Below are positions 1-9,053 of a stretch of DNA of 64,000 nt, piece after piece. Origin of the DNA: Xanthomonas sp. GPE 39 (GTDB lineage Bacteria; Pseudomonadota; Gammaproteobacteria; Xanthomonadales; Xanthomonadaceae); NCBI RefSeq assembly GCF_000963005.1, contig NZ_JZHZ01000007.1, positions 910,025-974,024 on the forward strand, in the 5' to 3' direction. How positions within the stretch are numbered: the stretch's first letter is position 1; every line of letters starts with the position of its first letter. The notes beneath the pieces were generated by a model, which saw nothing but the letters and a program-made list of their open reading frames with translations, was not told the DNA's origin and did not search any database. The position numbers were made by a program, and so were the translations under genes.

Positions 1-1
1 G

Positions 2-350
2 CTGCTCATGGACACCTCCGAATTAGCCATTTTCCATGGCCTTGAGATGTCTAGGGAACCCTGGGCGTATCATTCAGTCGTTCAATCAGTCTCTCGTAGA
101 GAAAAAGAAGGGCGGAAAAATTATTCAGTGTGGGCGATTAATAAGGCTGTCAAATGGCAATCACATTGGCCCAGGAGTTGGTGAGCAGACATTTGGCGGC
201 TACTGCGTATTGCAAGTTGCAAAGCAACGTCAAGATGTGGTTGTTTGCAAGGATGATATGGTTGGGGATTTTAATATTCAAGCAGTAAAGTCACAGGACA
301 TGTCTGAAAAAAATCTGATTCAATTTACTTACAAGTGTTCAGGGGATTGA
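2..350 (+). pseudogene. Broken small gene upstream of T4SS effector, candidate immunity-gene remnant
   Basis: Two overlapping frames look protein-like but neither is a complete gene. One frame is open from the window edge (ATG at 8) to a TGA at 182-184. The next frame has a TAG at 24-26, an ATG at 36, and runs to a TGA at 348-350, with a convincing C-terminal half (GGYCVLQVAK, then VVVCKDD, ending KCSGD). A frameshift in the A/G-rich stretch around 100-125 would join them, but I cannot fix the point. It lies 30 bases before an effector gene. Xanthomonas T4SS effectors are commonly paired with a small periplasmic immunity protein, so a decayed or window-truncated immunity gene is my inference. 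The stretch is AT-rich like the 5' half of the effector. It could also be an intact gene beginning outside the window. Confidence 0.35.
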
Positions 351-380
351 TCTGCCAAGACTATTGCAAGGGATCTTACT

Positions 381-1706
381 ATGTCGAATAGCGCTACTAT
401 CACTCGCGAACAGCTCCGCACCTTTCTTATTTTTACCGAATTAGGAGGTAATGTAGGCGATTCAAGTCGCTTTTCGTATGCGAAACTCGGTAGTAGCTCA
501 TCTTCTTTTGGTCAATTGCAGTTCGATGTTGATGCAAATCCCGCTGCGCGAGAATTTCTAAGAGATAATGGGTTCACTGAAGCCGATATCACTAAGCTGA
601 GAAATCACGCGCAGCTTTCGGTCGAAGATCAAAATTCGTTAGATTTGAAGTTGCAGGTTATCCATAAGGATAAGATTGATGAATTTACCAATCGACAGTT
701 GGACGTCACGATTGGTCGCGTCGGCGACATCATTGACAATGTTCGTAAGGAAAATCCAAATGCCGCTGATGCCATCAATAAAGATGCAAAATTGCAGCTA
801 GGCATTGCTGACTATGCGAACCAGTTTTCCCCTCGGCATGATGACCAACTTGCTAAGTTTTTGGCGGGTAAACTTGAGCGTGAAATACAGGCAGGTAATC
901 CGCCAACGTTGAATGACTTGCAAAAATTTATCGGTGCCTCACCATATGGCCGTGACTCTGCCAACGCCCGTGGCATTGCAGGCCGTGCAGCACATTTCAA
1001 CGAAGCTATGGCCGAACTCAAGCTTGGTCCTCCTGTAACAAGGCACACTCAGTCAGCACAGCCCCATACCCTCAAACAAGGCATGCACGGCGACGACGTC
1101 AAGCACGTCCAGCAGAAACTGCACGACCTCGGCTATCTGAAGGCTGAGCCGGATGGCCGTTTCGGTTCTGCAACCAAAGCCGCTGCCGAGGACTTTCAGC
1201 GTGCCCAGGGGCTGGTGGTGGACGGCAAACTAGGGCCTGACACGCAGCAGCATCTGGATGCGGCCGTGCGTGACCAGCGCATGCCGGGTTTGGCTCATGA
1301 TCGCGGTGCCCTCTTGCGCGATTTCAGCGACCCCAGCCATCCGCAGAACCCGCTTTACAACACACTCAAGGACGGGTTTCCGCCGGGGACCTCCCCCGAG
1401 TTGCTTACCCAGGCGACGGCGGCCTGTTATATGTCGGGCATCAAGCAGCCCGCTGATCTGGGCAATGTCGTTGGTAGTGGTGGCAGCATCTTGTTCCAGA
1501 CCAACTCGATACACGCCGATAACGCCACGCTCAATACCAATCAACCTGCGCCCAGCGTGCAACACACCATGCAGCAGGTGCAGCAGTTCGAGCAGCAACA
1601 GGCGCAGATTAACGCGCAGCTTCAAGCACAGAACGCGCAGATCAACGCACAAGCCGCGCAGCAGGGGCCGGTCATGGGCGGACCGCCGATGCCAGGTGGG
1701 CGATAA
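381..1706 (+). CDS. Probable type IV secretion antibacterial effector: muramidase-like domain, PG-binding domain, XVIPCD
   Basis: Predicted 441-residue protein delivered to rival bacteria to cut peptidoglycan. The N-terminal 220 residues carry a lysozyme-like signature: Glu20 in FTELGG, followed by SSFGQLQFD at 41-49, resembling the catalytic Glu and S-x-G-x-x-Q pattern of transglycosylase/lysozyme folds. Residues 229-295 are a peptidoglycan-binding type 1 domain (LKQGMHGDDVKHVQQKL, then DGRFGSAT). From 314 (DFSDPSHPQNPLYN) to the Gln-rich tail (QQQAQINAQLQAQNAQ) it resembles the XVIPCD signal that binds VirD4 of the Xanthomonas T4SS. No Sec signal is present, as expected. Base composition is mosaic: bases 421-480 have 23 G+C of 60, bases 1201-1260 have 39 of 60, so the toxin module may be a recent graft on a native delivery tail. 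The exact glycosidase family is not assigned. Confidence 0.72.
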   Translation: MSNSATITREQLRTFLIFTELGGNVGDSSRFSYAKLGSSSSSFGQLQFDVDANPAAREFLRDNGFTEADITKLRNHAQLSVEDQNSLDLKLQVIHKDKIDEFTNRQLDVTIGRVGDIIDNVRKENPNAADAINKDAKLQLGIADYANQFSPRHDDQLAKFLAGKLEREIQAGNPPTLNDLQKFIGASPYGRDSANARGIAGRAAHFNEAMAELKLGPPVTRHTQSAQPHTLKQGMHGDDVKHVQQKLHDLGYLKAEPDGRFGSATKAAAEDFQRAQGLVVDGKLGPDTQQHLDAAVRDQRMPGLAHDRGALLRDFSDPSHPQNPLYNTLKDGFPPGTSPELLTQATAACYMSGIKQPADLGNVVGSGGSILFQTNSIHADNATLNTNQPAPSVQHTMQQVQQFEQQQAQINAQLQAQNAQINAQAAQQGPVMGGPPMPGGR

Positions 1707-1967
1707 CCCATGGCGCTCTTCGATTCCAGGAAGGCGCGTCGGATCGCGCAAATGGGCGTTTTGCTATCACAGCCAGTGGCTATCACAGCGGGACTTTTGC
1801 CGAAACGACTTGCCGACGATGCAGTGTTGCCAGACCGAGCTAGCGCATAGCGTGTCGCATTGGCAGTTCGCCAAGCATAGTGCGACACGTGGTGGCAACC
1901 ATAGCACTCGCACACGACACGATGGAGAAGGTTGAGGGCGGTCGTGTTGTATACGCGAGGTTGTAGG

Positions 1968-3224
1968 TCATCTCTGGCTGGCCGCTGAGGAAGCACGCAT
2001 GCTGATCCGCGCGGCGGCGATCGCCGCGATCCGCGCTTTGGCCAGCGCTTCACCGATCTGCGGGCCACTCAGGCCCTGTGTGGCAAGATCGCGCGCGTTG
2101 ACCGCCAATGCGGCCGCATGCAGACACTGCAGTTCGCGTCCTTGCGGATAGTCGGCATCTTCGCTGCCGAGACGGCCACGCTTGTCGGCCTCGCACACCA
2201 GCGCCAGTTGCGCGATGCGCTCGGGCTTGCGGAAACCGTCGCAGCGTTGCAGCAGTGCGTGCACGGTGCGGTCGCGTAGTTCGGCCAGTCGATGCACGTT
2301 CAAATGCTCGCGACAGGCGATTTCGGCTAGTTGCCGATGTTCCTGCGGGATTTTCAGCCGCTCGCACAGTGCGTGCAGTGGCGCCAACCCGCGTTGTTCG
2401 TGCATGAGGTGGCGAGGCCATTCGCTCGGTGGCGTCAGTGCCTTGCCCAGGTCGTGCGTCAGCGCGGCGAATCCGATCAGCGCATCGCCTGGCGCGAGCC
2501 GCGCGGCCATGTCGCTGACGAGTTCCTGGTGGCGGCCAGTATCGATTTCCGGATGGTATTCGGCACGCTGCGGCACGCCGTAGAGTGCGTCCAGTTCCGG
2601 TAGCACGCAGCGCAACGCTGCGGCTTCGTGCAGGGTGCGCAGGAAGGCGGAAGGTTGTGCCGAGGCGAGGCTGCGTCGCAATTCCTGCCATACCCGTTCG
2701 GGTACCAGTGCTTCCAATTCGCCGCTGCCCGCCATCGCGCGCATCAGCGCCATGGTGTCCGGGGCGATCTGGAAACCGAGCGGCGCCAGCCGCGCCATGA
2801 ACCGTGCCGCGCGCAGCACGCGCAGCGGGTCTTCGCCGAAGGCTGGGCCGACGTGGCGCAGCACGCGGCGTTCGAGGTCGCGCACGCCGCCATAGGGATC
2901 GAGCAGACGTCCGTCTTCTTCGTCGCGGGCGATGGCGTTGATGGTGAAGTCGCGCCGTCGCAGGTCCTCTTCCAGGGTCACCGATGGATCGGCCTGGACC
3001 ACGAAGCCGTGGTAGCCGCGTCCGGATTTACGCTCTGTACGCGCGAGGGCGTACTCCTCGCCACTGTGTGGATGCAGGAAGACCGGGAAATCGCGACCGA
3101 CCTGTTTGTAACCCATACCCAGGAGCTGGTCCGGGGTGGCGCCGATCACCACCCAGTCGCGGTCGCCGGACGGCAGTCCGAGCAGGGCGTCGCGCACCGC
3201 GCCGCCGACGAGATAGGTCTTCAT
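1968..3224 (-). CDS. cca: Multifunctional CCA tRNA nucleotidyltransferase with HD domain
   Basis: Adds or repairs the 3' CCA of tRNAs in the cytoplasm. At 418 residues it matches gammaproteobacterial Cca. The class II nucleotidyltransferase head shows [10 protein letters not shown] from residue 7 and catalytic Asp21/Asp23 in [17 protein letters not shown] and [16 protein letters not shown] follow as the neck region, and the C-terminal part has the HD phosphohydrolase motif LTHDLGKAL. The HD domain in E. coli Cca gives 2',3'-cyclic phosphodiesterase and phosphatase activities, so these are expected here. It begins 67 bases after the stop of slt on the same strand and could be co-transcribed with it. 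The ATG start leaves no N-terminal excess. Confidence 0.96.
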   Translation of the reverse strand: MKTYLVGGAVRDALLGLPSGDRDWVVIGATPDQLLGMGYKQVGRDFPVFLHPHSGEEYALARTERKSGRGYHGFVVQADPSVTLEEDLRRRDFTINAIARDEEDGRLLDPYGGVRDLERRVLRHVGPAFGEDPLRVLRAARFMARLAPLGFQIAPDTMALMRAMAGSGELEALVPERVWQELRRSLASAQPSAFLRTLHEAAALRCVLPELDALYGVPQRAEYHPEIDTGRHQELVSDMAARLAPGDALIGFAALTHDLGKALTPPSEWPRHLMHEQRGLAPLHALCERLKIPQEHRQLAEIACREHLNVHRLAELRDRTVHALLQRCDGFRKPERIAQLALVCEADKRGRLGSEDADYPQGRELQCLHAAALAVNARDLATQGLSGPQIGEALAKARIAAIAAARISMRASSAASQR

Positions 3225-3291
3225 GTTGTGCGATGTGCGAGGTGCGGTCCGGGATAGGTGGAATCAGCGCTCGATGCGAGGTCGCCTGGAT

Positions 3292-5250
3292 TCATTGGTG
3301 ATTGCCGGCGTTTGCGCAGACGAATGCCTTGCGCGGTGCGTCGAACTTGCCCAGCATGCGCTCGCTAACGGGCAGCGCATTGCCGTTGAGGCGCCAGTCG
3401 TAGATCACACTGAAGGCGAGGACACGCGCCACGTATTCGCGAGTTTCTTTATAGCTGATTGTCTCGATCCAGAAGTCGGCATCGTAACCGGGACGCTGGG
3501 TTTGCCAGCGTGTCGCGGGGCCAGTGCCGGCGTTGTAAGCGGCGATGGTCAGGTAGGTTTGGCCGTAGCTGTTCAGCAACTGGCGCAGATAAGCGGTGCC
3601 GATGGCGATGTTGATGTCAGGATCGTACAGACTGGCGGCACCGCTGTAGCCGGTCAGGCCGATGGCGCGGGCGATGTTGGCGCCGGTAGCGGGCAGTAAC
3701 TGCATCAGCCCGATGGCGTTGGCCGACGAGCGTGCATTCGGGTTGAAGATGCTTTCGGCACGGATCTCGGCGGCGATCCATGTCGGGTCGATTGCGTTCT
3801 TGCTAGCCTCACGGCGGATACTCGCGTCGTGGTCCAGCGGGAAGCGCAGCAGGTACATGCGTTGTTCTTCCGGATGTTTGCCCAGCGAGAACACCGCGCG
3901 GTCGAACCAACCCGTGTGGCTCGCCACTTCCACCGCTAGCCGCCGTTGCGTGTCGTCGAAACGGCTCAGCGCATCGTTCCATTCGGCGGTTGCCCAGCCG
4001 ATGCGGTCGATCTTGAAGAGTTCCAGCGCTCGGATCATGGCCGGATCGCGTGCCACGGCGGCCTGCGCCTGCGCGTTATCGTTGGGTTCCCACGGACATA
4101 GCGTGTAGGCTTGCTTGAGTCGGTCGGCGGCCATGAAGCCGTGGAAGGTGCTGGACGTTGCGGCCGCGTGGTACAGCCGCTGTGCCTCGGCGGTGTTGCC
4201 GGTTTTTTCAGCGAGCCGTGCCTCGAAATATTGCCAGCGCGAATCGTTGCGCTGCGCCGCCGGCATCTTGCGGATCGCGACCAGTGCCGCTGGCCAGTCG
4301 CCACGCGCCATCGCTTCGCGTGCGCGCCATTCGTACAGGCGCTCGTCGTAGGCCGATTCCGGCACCGCATTGAGCCTGCGCGCCGAATCGGGGCCGTAGG
4401 AGGCCACCGTCCATAGCGCGATCTGGTACAGCACCGCGCCACGTTGCGCCTCGTTGAATTGGAGCGCCTGGGCGAACGAGGGGAGCTGCTGCTCGGCGGC
4501 ATCCGGATCGGTCTTGGCCAGTTTCTCCAGCCCGTCCACGGCGACCTTGCGGCTACGCTCGGTCTTGGGCCAGTTCAGTGCGCGCGGGTGCACGGCATCC
4601 AGAAAGGCGGCGTAATCGTTGGCCAGGCTCAGTTCGGCGGCGGGCAGGCCATGTGCGGCGGCGCGCATGACCGCAGGCTGCTGCGCGTCCGCCGCGGCTT
4701 CCACTCGTTCCCAACGCAGTGCATCGCTGATGCCAGCGTGCGCCTGCAGTGTGTCGAAGACCGTATCGCAGCCATCGGTCGATGACGATTTGATGTTGCT
4801 GCGCCACAACCCCTGCGCCTCCTGGACCCACTGCGCATCGGCATGACCGGTGGCCTGACGCGCGTTGAGTTGCGCACAGCGCAAGCCGAGGTTGTCGGTG
4901 GGCTTCCAGTTTGCCAGCAGCGTTGACCAATCCTGGCGCCGCGCCAGCGCCGCCAGCCATAGCGCTCGGAAACTCTCTGCGACCGGCTGACCGGCGTAGC
5001 GCTTGAGGAAATCCTGCGCCTGTGCATCGGGTACCTGGTCGATTGTGCGGCGCAAGTTGGCGTATTCCAGCCAGCCGTACAGTGGATGCTGTTTGAACGC
5101 GGCGGCCTGGGCGGGATCGAGGTGCCCTTGCTCGGCATCCTCGATTGCCGCGCGTAGTGCCGGACGCTGGGCATCGAGCGATTGGGCGAGAGCGGGCGTG
5201 CTACCGCACAGTGCGGCAGTCAATAGCAGGAGAGAGGTGCGCAGGGTCAT
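3292..5250 (-). CDS. slt: Soluble lytic murein transglycosylase
   Basis: Periplasmic exo-lytic transglycosylase that cleaves the MurNAc-GlcNAc bond of peptidoglycan with 1,6-anhydro product formation. The ATG at 5250 is chosen because it opens directly into a signal peptide (MTLRTSLLLLTAALCGSTP, cleavage near ALAQS); the longer frame to 5334 adds 28 residues with no signal character. The 652-residue length fits the Slt70 family, with a long alpha-helical superhelix (about 25-470) and a C-terminal SLT lysozyme-like domain. The catalytic acid is Glu499 in IRAESIFNPNA, followed by SSANAIGLMQLLPATG. Downstream in this domain, AYNAGTGPATRW is the typical substrate-groove motif. It stands upstream of cca on the same strand. 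Its housekeeping GC contrasts with the cluster that begins 218 bases beyond its start. Confidence 0.93.
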   Translation of the reverse strand: MTLRTSLLLLTAALCGSTPALAQSLDAQRPALRAAIEDAEQGHLDPAQAAAFKQHPLYGWLEYANLRRTIDQVPDAQAQDFLKRYAGQPVAESFRALWLAALARRQDWSTLLANWKPTDNLGLRCAQLNARQATGHADAQWVQEAQGLWRSNIKSSSTDGCDTVFDTLQAHAGISDALRWERVEAAADAQQPAVMRAAAHGLPAAELSLANDYAAFLDAVHPRALNWPKTERSRKVAVDGLEKLAKTDPDAAEQQLPSFAQALQFNEAQRGAVLYQIALWTVASYGPDSARRLNAVPESAYDERLYEWRAREAMARGDWPAALVAIRKMPAAQRNDSRWQYFEARLAEKTGNTAEAQRLYHAAATSSTFHGFMAADRLKQAYTLCPWEPNDNAQAQAAVARDPAMIRALELFKIDRIGWATAEWNDALSRFDDTQRRLAVEVASHTGWFDRAVFSLGKHPEEQRMYLLRFPLDHDASIRREASKNAIDPTWIAAEIRAESIFNPNARSSANAIGLMQLLPATGANIARAIGLTGYSGAASLYDPDINIAIGTAYLRQLLNSYGQTYLTIAAYNAGTGPATRWQTQRPGYDADFWIETISYKETREYVARVLAFSVIYDWRLNGNALPVSERMLGKFDAPRKAFVCANAGNHQ

Positions 5251-5468
5251 GAGCAAGACTATACCGAATGCCGATGAATGGACGTGCCAATGGTGGGCGA
5301 CACGATGACCAGCGAGTCGGCAACCGATGCACAAAATGTCGCGTCAGCATCGACCCGATCTATCGAGAATGACGGTGGTGTGTGATGTATTGCGAATTTC
5401 AATCGAGGTTCCCTGGTATATCGGTGCCGAAAGATGCAGTCAGGGTGTCGTCCGCACTGGGCTTGGCT

Positions 5469-6038
5469 TCACGTGTTGGAGGGTGCCAAGTCGGTCCATT
5501 TTGCCACTGCAATAGCAGCGTCATCTGGCAAGAGATCGGATGTATCGATGCAGAGATGGTTGTCCGCACGGATCGGGACTCTATATGGGCACTGTTGCAG
5601 AATCGCAGCAAGCTGCTCGCAATGGTTGAGCTTTCCGAATGCGCGTCGATCGGGATTCTCTACTCTGTCGATGAGCTGATCGTGACGTGCTTTTAGTTGC
5701 ACAAAATAAGGTGTTGTCAAATATTTTGTGCAGAGAGATTTGAGTGCATCGACATACCAGTCATCATTGGGGCCTTCATAACAAAACGTGGTGACGATGT
5801 TGCGATGCTCGGATTCGAGCAATAAAGAAATCGCGTCGAGTCTCAATCGGCATGCAAACCGCCGGCGAGTCTCGAAGCTGCTATCGGCGCCTAGTAAGGC
5901 GGTGGCGAGATCGTAAGTCAGATGATTATGAAAAAGAGTTGCGGAGAGGTGCTTGGCTACTTCCTTGCCGACAGTTAATTTTCCAACGGCGGGTGGGCCG
6001 TAAAGCATGACGAGTTTTTTGCGGTGGCACAGACTCAT
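5469..6038 (-). CDS. P-loop small-molecule kinase-like protein, last gene of the acquired operon
   Basis: A 189-residue protein with an N-terminal Walker A motif, GPPAVGKLT at residues 14-22, right after a hydrophobic beta strand (KLVMLY), then FHNHLTYDLA. This is the layout of shikimate kinase-like and AAA_18 P-loop kinases, which also include chloramphenicol and hygromycin phosphotransferase-type enzymes. Substrate is unknown. I prefer the ATG at 6038, seven bases after the preceding oxygenase stop; an upstream start at 6077 would overlap that gene. Bases 5701-5760 inside it have only 22 G+C of 60, far below the flanking genes. In the operon it could phosphorylate a pathway intermediate, or protect the producer by phosphorylating the product; both are inference. 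Confidence 0.7.
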   Translation of the reverse strand: MSLCHRKKLVMLYGPPAVGKLTVGKEVAKHLSATLFHNHLTYDLATALLGADSSFETRRRFACRLRLDAISLLLESEHRNIVTTFCYEGPNDDWYVDALKSLCTKYLTTPYFVQLKARHDQLIDRVENPDRRAFGKLNHCEQLAAILQQCPYRVPIRADNHLCIDTSDLLPDDAAIAVAKWTDLAPSNT

Positions 6039-6045
6039 CGTTGTC

Positions 6046-6705
6046 TCACTGGGCGGTTTCTTTCGTCCCTGGTTCATAGTAGGTGACGTTGAGGGTGTTG
6101 CGCGTGAGTCCGCCTGTTGGGGATAGGCGTGTCACTTCATGCCAAGTATCTTCGTAACATCCATCGCGAATTATCAAGGTAGCGTTCCCGATCACGGGAA
6201 CCACGGTGTAGTGAACTTCGTGGTGATCTTGAGGATTGAGAATACGAAGCAATCCACCCCAGTCCAGTTCCCAGCGGGCATTGAAATAGATAATCAGGCG
6301 GAAACCTCGGCGCAACGAAGCATCCACATGTGGCAGGTAGTGCGTGTCTTGGCCTCCCCGAAACGCAACGGCCTCCATCGGGAATTCCGTCAGGTCTGTT
6401 CCGCAGAAATCGGCCATGGACGACCTGAATGCGTCTGACACGAGTTCTTTGCACATTGCGCGCCATGTATCGGACAATGTCGCAGGTTCGTCTACGTCGA
6501 GCGAACCAAGCGGAACCACGGTGCGTCGATAAAAATGTCCGCCGTTGCGTTCGCGGAAGTTGAATCCTTCTGTCGGAAACTCACTTGCCAGTCTGTATGC
6601 TAGCGCGTCGCTATGCCATATTGCCTGCAACTCTCCCCAGTTGAATGGCGTGGAATGGAGTGTTCCTCCTGCAATTTGATCAAGTGCGAAATATTCGGAG
6701 GTCAT
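6046..6705 (-). CDS. 2-oxoglutarate/Fe(II)-dependent oxygenase, prolyl-4-hydroxylase type
   Basis: 219 residues with a jelly-roll core and the iron-binding facial triad: His126-x-Asp128 in YLPHVDAS and the distal His189 in EDTWHEV. Arg202 in TRNTLNVTYY is placed to bind 2-oxoglutarate. The strand RLIIYFNARWE followed by WGGLLRI is characteristic of the P4H-like (2OG-FeII_Oxy) group, where the corresponding region often reads YLN..W....GG.L. The family hydroxylates peptidyl or free amino acids and small metabolites; substrate is not predictable here. It sits between the aminotransferase (25 bases upstream) and the kinase. Possible roles are hydroxylation of an amino-acid scaffold before sulfation or phosphorylation (inference). 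Codon use is AT-shifted relative to chromosome neighbours. Confidence 0.82.
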   Translation of the reverse strand: MTSEYFALDQIAGGTLHSTPFNWGELQAIWHSDALAYRLASEFPTEGFNFRERNGGHFYRRTVVPLGSLDVDEPATLSDTWRAMCKELVSDAFRSSMADFCGTDLTEFPMEAVAFRGGQDTHYLPHVDASLRRGFRLIIYFNARWELDWGGLLRILNPQDHHEVHYTVVPVIGNATLIIRDGCYEDTWHEVTRLSPTGGLTRNTLNVTYYEPGTKETAQ

Positions 6706-6730
6706 GTGTTGCCTCGTGTTAAATAAATAA

Positions 6731-7987
6731 TCAATGGTGCGACGCGTTACTTATCGCGAATGCAAGGTGCTGTGTCAGCTCGTCGATCTCAGTGTCATTG
6801 ATGGTGAAGGGTGGCGCAAGCTTCAGATTTCGATCCGCAGCTCCGATGATTAATCCCTGTCGGCGCGCTTCGTGTTGTACGCGGCCGCATGTTTCTGGTG
6901 AATTGAAAGTGATCGATAGCATCAGGCCTTTTCCTTGTGCGCTCACCACAGTGTCTGTTGTCGGCAAATTTTTGCGAATTTCCTGTAATAAACGCGCTCC
7001 CTTCATCCGGACTTTTTCATAAAATTCTTGTGTGTGCAGGTGGTCGAGAATGAATAAGGCGGCACGGCAGCCTAATAGGTTGCCGGATTGTGTATGTCCA
7101 TGCCGGAAAAGCGGAAAAGGTTGTGATGCGAAGCTTTCGGCAATTTGGGTTGTTGTCATGACGGCGGTGATCGGGAAGCCACCTCCGAGATTCTTACTAA
7201 AAATGACGATATCCGGACTAGCGCCCTGAGAGGCTGACTCGCACAGAACGCCGGTTCTTCCGATGCCACAATAGACTTCGTCGCAAATCAAAGGGATGTC
7301 GTGTGCTCTGGCGAGCGAGGATAGCGCTCGCAAAAAGCCGTGTGGAAATTGCCGTGTTCCCGCCATCGCCATCACCGGCTCGATGATGAGCGCCGCCACG
7401 GTCGATCCGTGTTCGGCAAGAAGCGCCTCCCATGCCGATAAGTCGTCTAGGCTCTGTGGTAGAGGCATCGTCATCGAACAGGTCGAGATAAATGGTAGTG
7501 CGCCTTCGTTGATGAAGGCGCGTCGCGTGGCGACCATCGCCCCGAGCGTGCAGCCATGATAAGCGCCATCAATCGCCACGACTCGCGTCCGCTGTGGCTT
7601 GTTGCGACTGATTTGATAGTGCCATGCCATTTTTAGTGCGGTTTCGACCCCCTCGCTACCACCGCTTACAAGGAATGTATGTGCAAGTCCCGCTGGTGCC
7701 AACGCATCGCCGAGTCGTTCCGCGAGTGCCTCTGGTAGTAATGTGCTTGAGCCGATATTGCACGCGTGGACCAGTGTATCTATCTGCTGTTTGACCACCT
7801 CGATCAGGGCCGGGTGAGAATGACCAAGGCAATGATTATAACTGCCCGATATGCCGTCTAGATAGCGCATGCCCGTCTTGTCGTAGAGATAACTCCCCTG
7901 GCCGCGCACGATTCTAGGTCGGTGATCCTCCGTATTCATGGGCGTATACGGTGGCCAATAGTGGCGTGGTCTAGAGATAGCGCTCAT
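6731..7987 (-). CDS. Class III PLP-dependent aminotransferase, BioA/omega-transaminase-like
   Basis: 418 residues with fold type I aminotransferase landmarks: WPPYTPMN near the N-terminus (like the H-W-x-P-[FY]-T motif of BioA), SGGSEGVETALKMAW for cofactor phosphate contacts, GAYHGCTLGAM, Asp236 in ICDEVYCGIGRTG that contacts the pyridine nitrogen, and Schiff-base Lys265 in FSKNLGGGFP. It should move an amino group between an amino acid or amine and an oxo acid or aldehyde. Genuine bioA lies with bio genes, which are absent here, so a dedicated pathway role is more likely. Its first 17 bases overlap the 3' end of the sulfotransferase gene, implying coupled translation. Substrate unknown. Confidence 0.88.
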   Translation of the reverse strand: MSAISRPRHYWPPYTPMNTEDHRPRIVRGQGSYLYDKTGMRYLDGISGSYNHCLGHSHPALIEVVKQQIDTLVHACNIGSSTLLPEALAERLGDALAPAGLAHTFLVSGGSEGVETALKMAWHYQISRNKPQRTRVVAIDGAYHGCTLGAMVATRRAFINEGALPFISTCSMTMPLPQSLDDLSAWEALLAEHGSTVAALIIEPVMAMAGTRQFPHGFLRALSSLARAHDIPLICDEVYCGIGRTGVLCESASQGASPDIVIFSKNLGGGFPITAVMTTTQIAESFASQPFPLFRHGHTQSGNLLGCRAALFILDHLHTQEFYEKVRMKGARLLQEIRKNLPTTDTVVSAQGKGLMLSITFNSPETCGRVQHEARRQGLIIGAADRNLKLAPPFTINDTEIDELTQHLAFAISNASHH

Positions 7988-9014
7988 ATTGTGTTCCCTG
8001 AAGTTCCAGCTTCAATTGGTCGATATTTTCGATCGTAGACCAGACCGAGGATGTCTCCTTTTTTCCTGTTCCTGGTTCGAGTCTTGCCGCTGAGACATGA
8101 AGGAAGGAAAGTAATTTTTCGTGTACAGATTCTGGTTCGGCGAGTAGGTCTTCGTATTCGATTGACAAGATCTCGTGACAAGCAAAGCGATCATGAAACT
8201 TGGCTAGATTGGCAAGGTCCTGGTCGATAAAGTCTACGAGTTCCCCATGCGGAATGGTGAGTTTGATCTGTTTCCGGAATCTCTTATCGTCACGACCGAC
8301 GTACCAGACCTGATCGAGCAGACTTTTCTTGAGCGACACCAGTCGTTCGAGACGGTTGCGTCGATCCAGCAGGATGATTTTTAGATCCGGCCAGCCAGCC
8401 AGTGTCTCCCAGATATCTGCACCTGCCCACTCTGTGTCGAGATCACGAAAGAGCACGAAGCCGACAGCTTCCACATATTCGAAATACGGTCGAAATAGAT
8501 GTCGCTCAAGAATCCGCTCTGCGCTGGTGTCCTGTACGGAATATGGAAGCAAGTGCTGGCCGAACCGATTGAATGCTTCGCCGTGCATCTCGATACATGG
8601 ATGTGAGCCGAGCAGCGTGCGCAAGAGGTGTGTGCCGGAGCGCGGTGTCGACACGATGGCGAACTTGGTGTACTGCTTCTGTGCGCAGGCGACCTCTTCG
8701 CGCAGGCTGCCGCCCAGCCATTTGTTGTGCTCGGCCTGCGCGACCTGTGCGCGCAGGAGTTCCAGCATCGTGGGCGCGCGATCTGCCAGGCCGAGCATGG
8801 GCGACAATACTTCGTCGCCTCGTAACCCCTGCCGGCTCCAGTTTCTTCCGCCAGCGCGATATTCATGTACGAATTCGGCGATGGCAGAAACCATATCGTC
8901 GTCAATCGCGTGTTTGGCAAGGTCGCTATGAATGCGCGTGGCGAACTCGCGTTCGCTGTAAGACATCCATGCGGACCATTGGGATGTGAGTATCGGTGCT
9001 GTCGTATCCGTCAT
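7971..9014 (-). CDS. PAPS-dependent sulfotransferase with N-terminal helical extension
   Basis: 347 residues. The first ~112 are a predicted helical extension without a recognised domain. The sulfotransferase core starts with FAIVSTPRSGTHLLRTLL; STPRSGT at 122-128 is the 5'-phosphosulfate-binding loop for the sulfuryl donor PAPS. A later helix/strand pair (LKIILLDRRNRLERLVSLKKSLLD, broken here into LKIILLDRRNRLERL and VSLKKSLLD) matches the 3'-phosphate-binding region with its conserved Arg and Ser. It resembles small-molecule Stf0/LPS-type sulfotransferases rather than the ATP-sulfurylase route. It lies 39 bases after the TauD-like gene and overlaps the aminotransferase. No PAPS synthesis genes are nearby, so general sulfur assimilation must supply the donor. 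Acceptor unknown. Confidence 0.85.
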   Translation of the reverse strand: MTDTTAPILTSQWSAWMSYSEREFATRIHSDLAKHAIDDDMVSAIAEFVHEYRAGGRNWSRQGLRGDEVLSPMLGLADRAPTMLELLRAQVAQAEHNKWLGGSLREEVACAQKQYTKFAIVSTPRSGTHLLRTLLGSHPCIEMHGEAFNRFGQHLLPYSVQDTSAERILERHLFRPYFEYVEAVGFVLFRDLDTEWAGADIWETLAGWPDLKIILLDRRNRLERLVSLKKSLLDQVWYVGRDDKRFRKQIKLTIPHGELVDFIDQDLANLAKFHDRFACHEILSIEYEDLLAEPESVHEKLLSFLHVSAARLEPGTGKKETSSVWSTIENIDQLKLELQGTQYERYL

Positions 9015-9053
9015 TTGTGCCGGGTTCGATGTAATGACATGGAAGCCGAAGCG

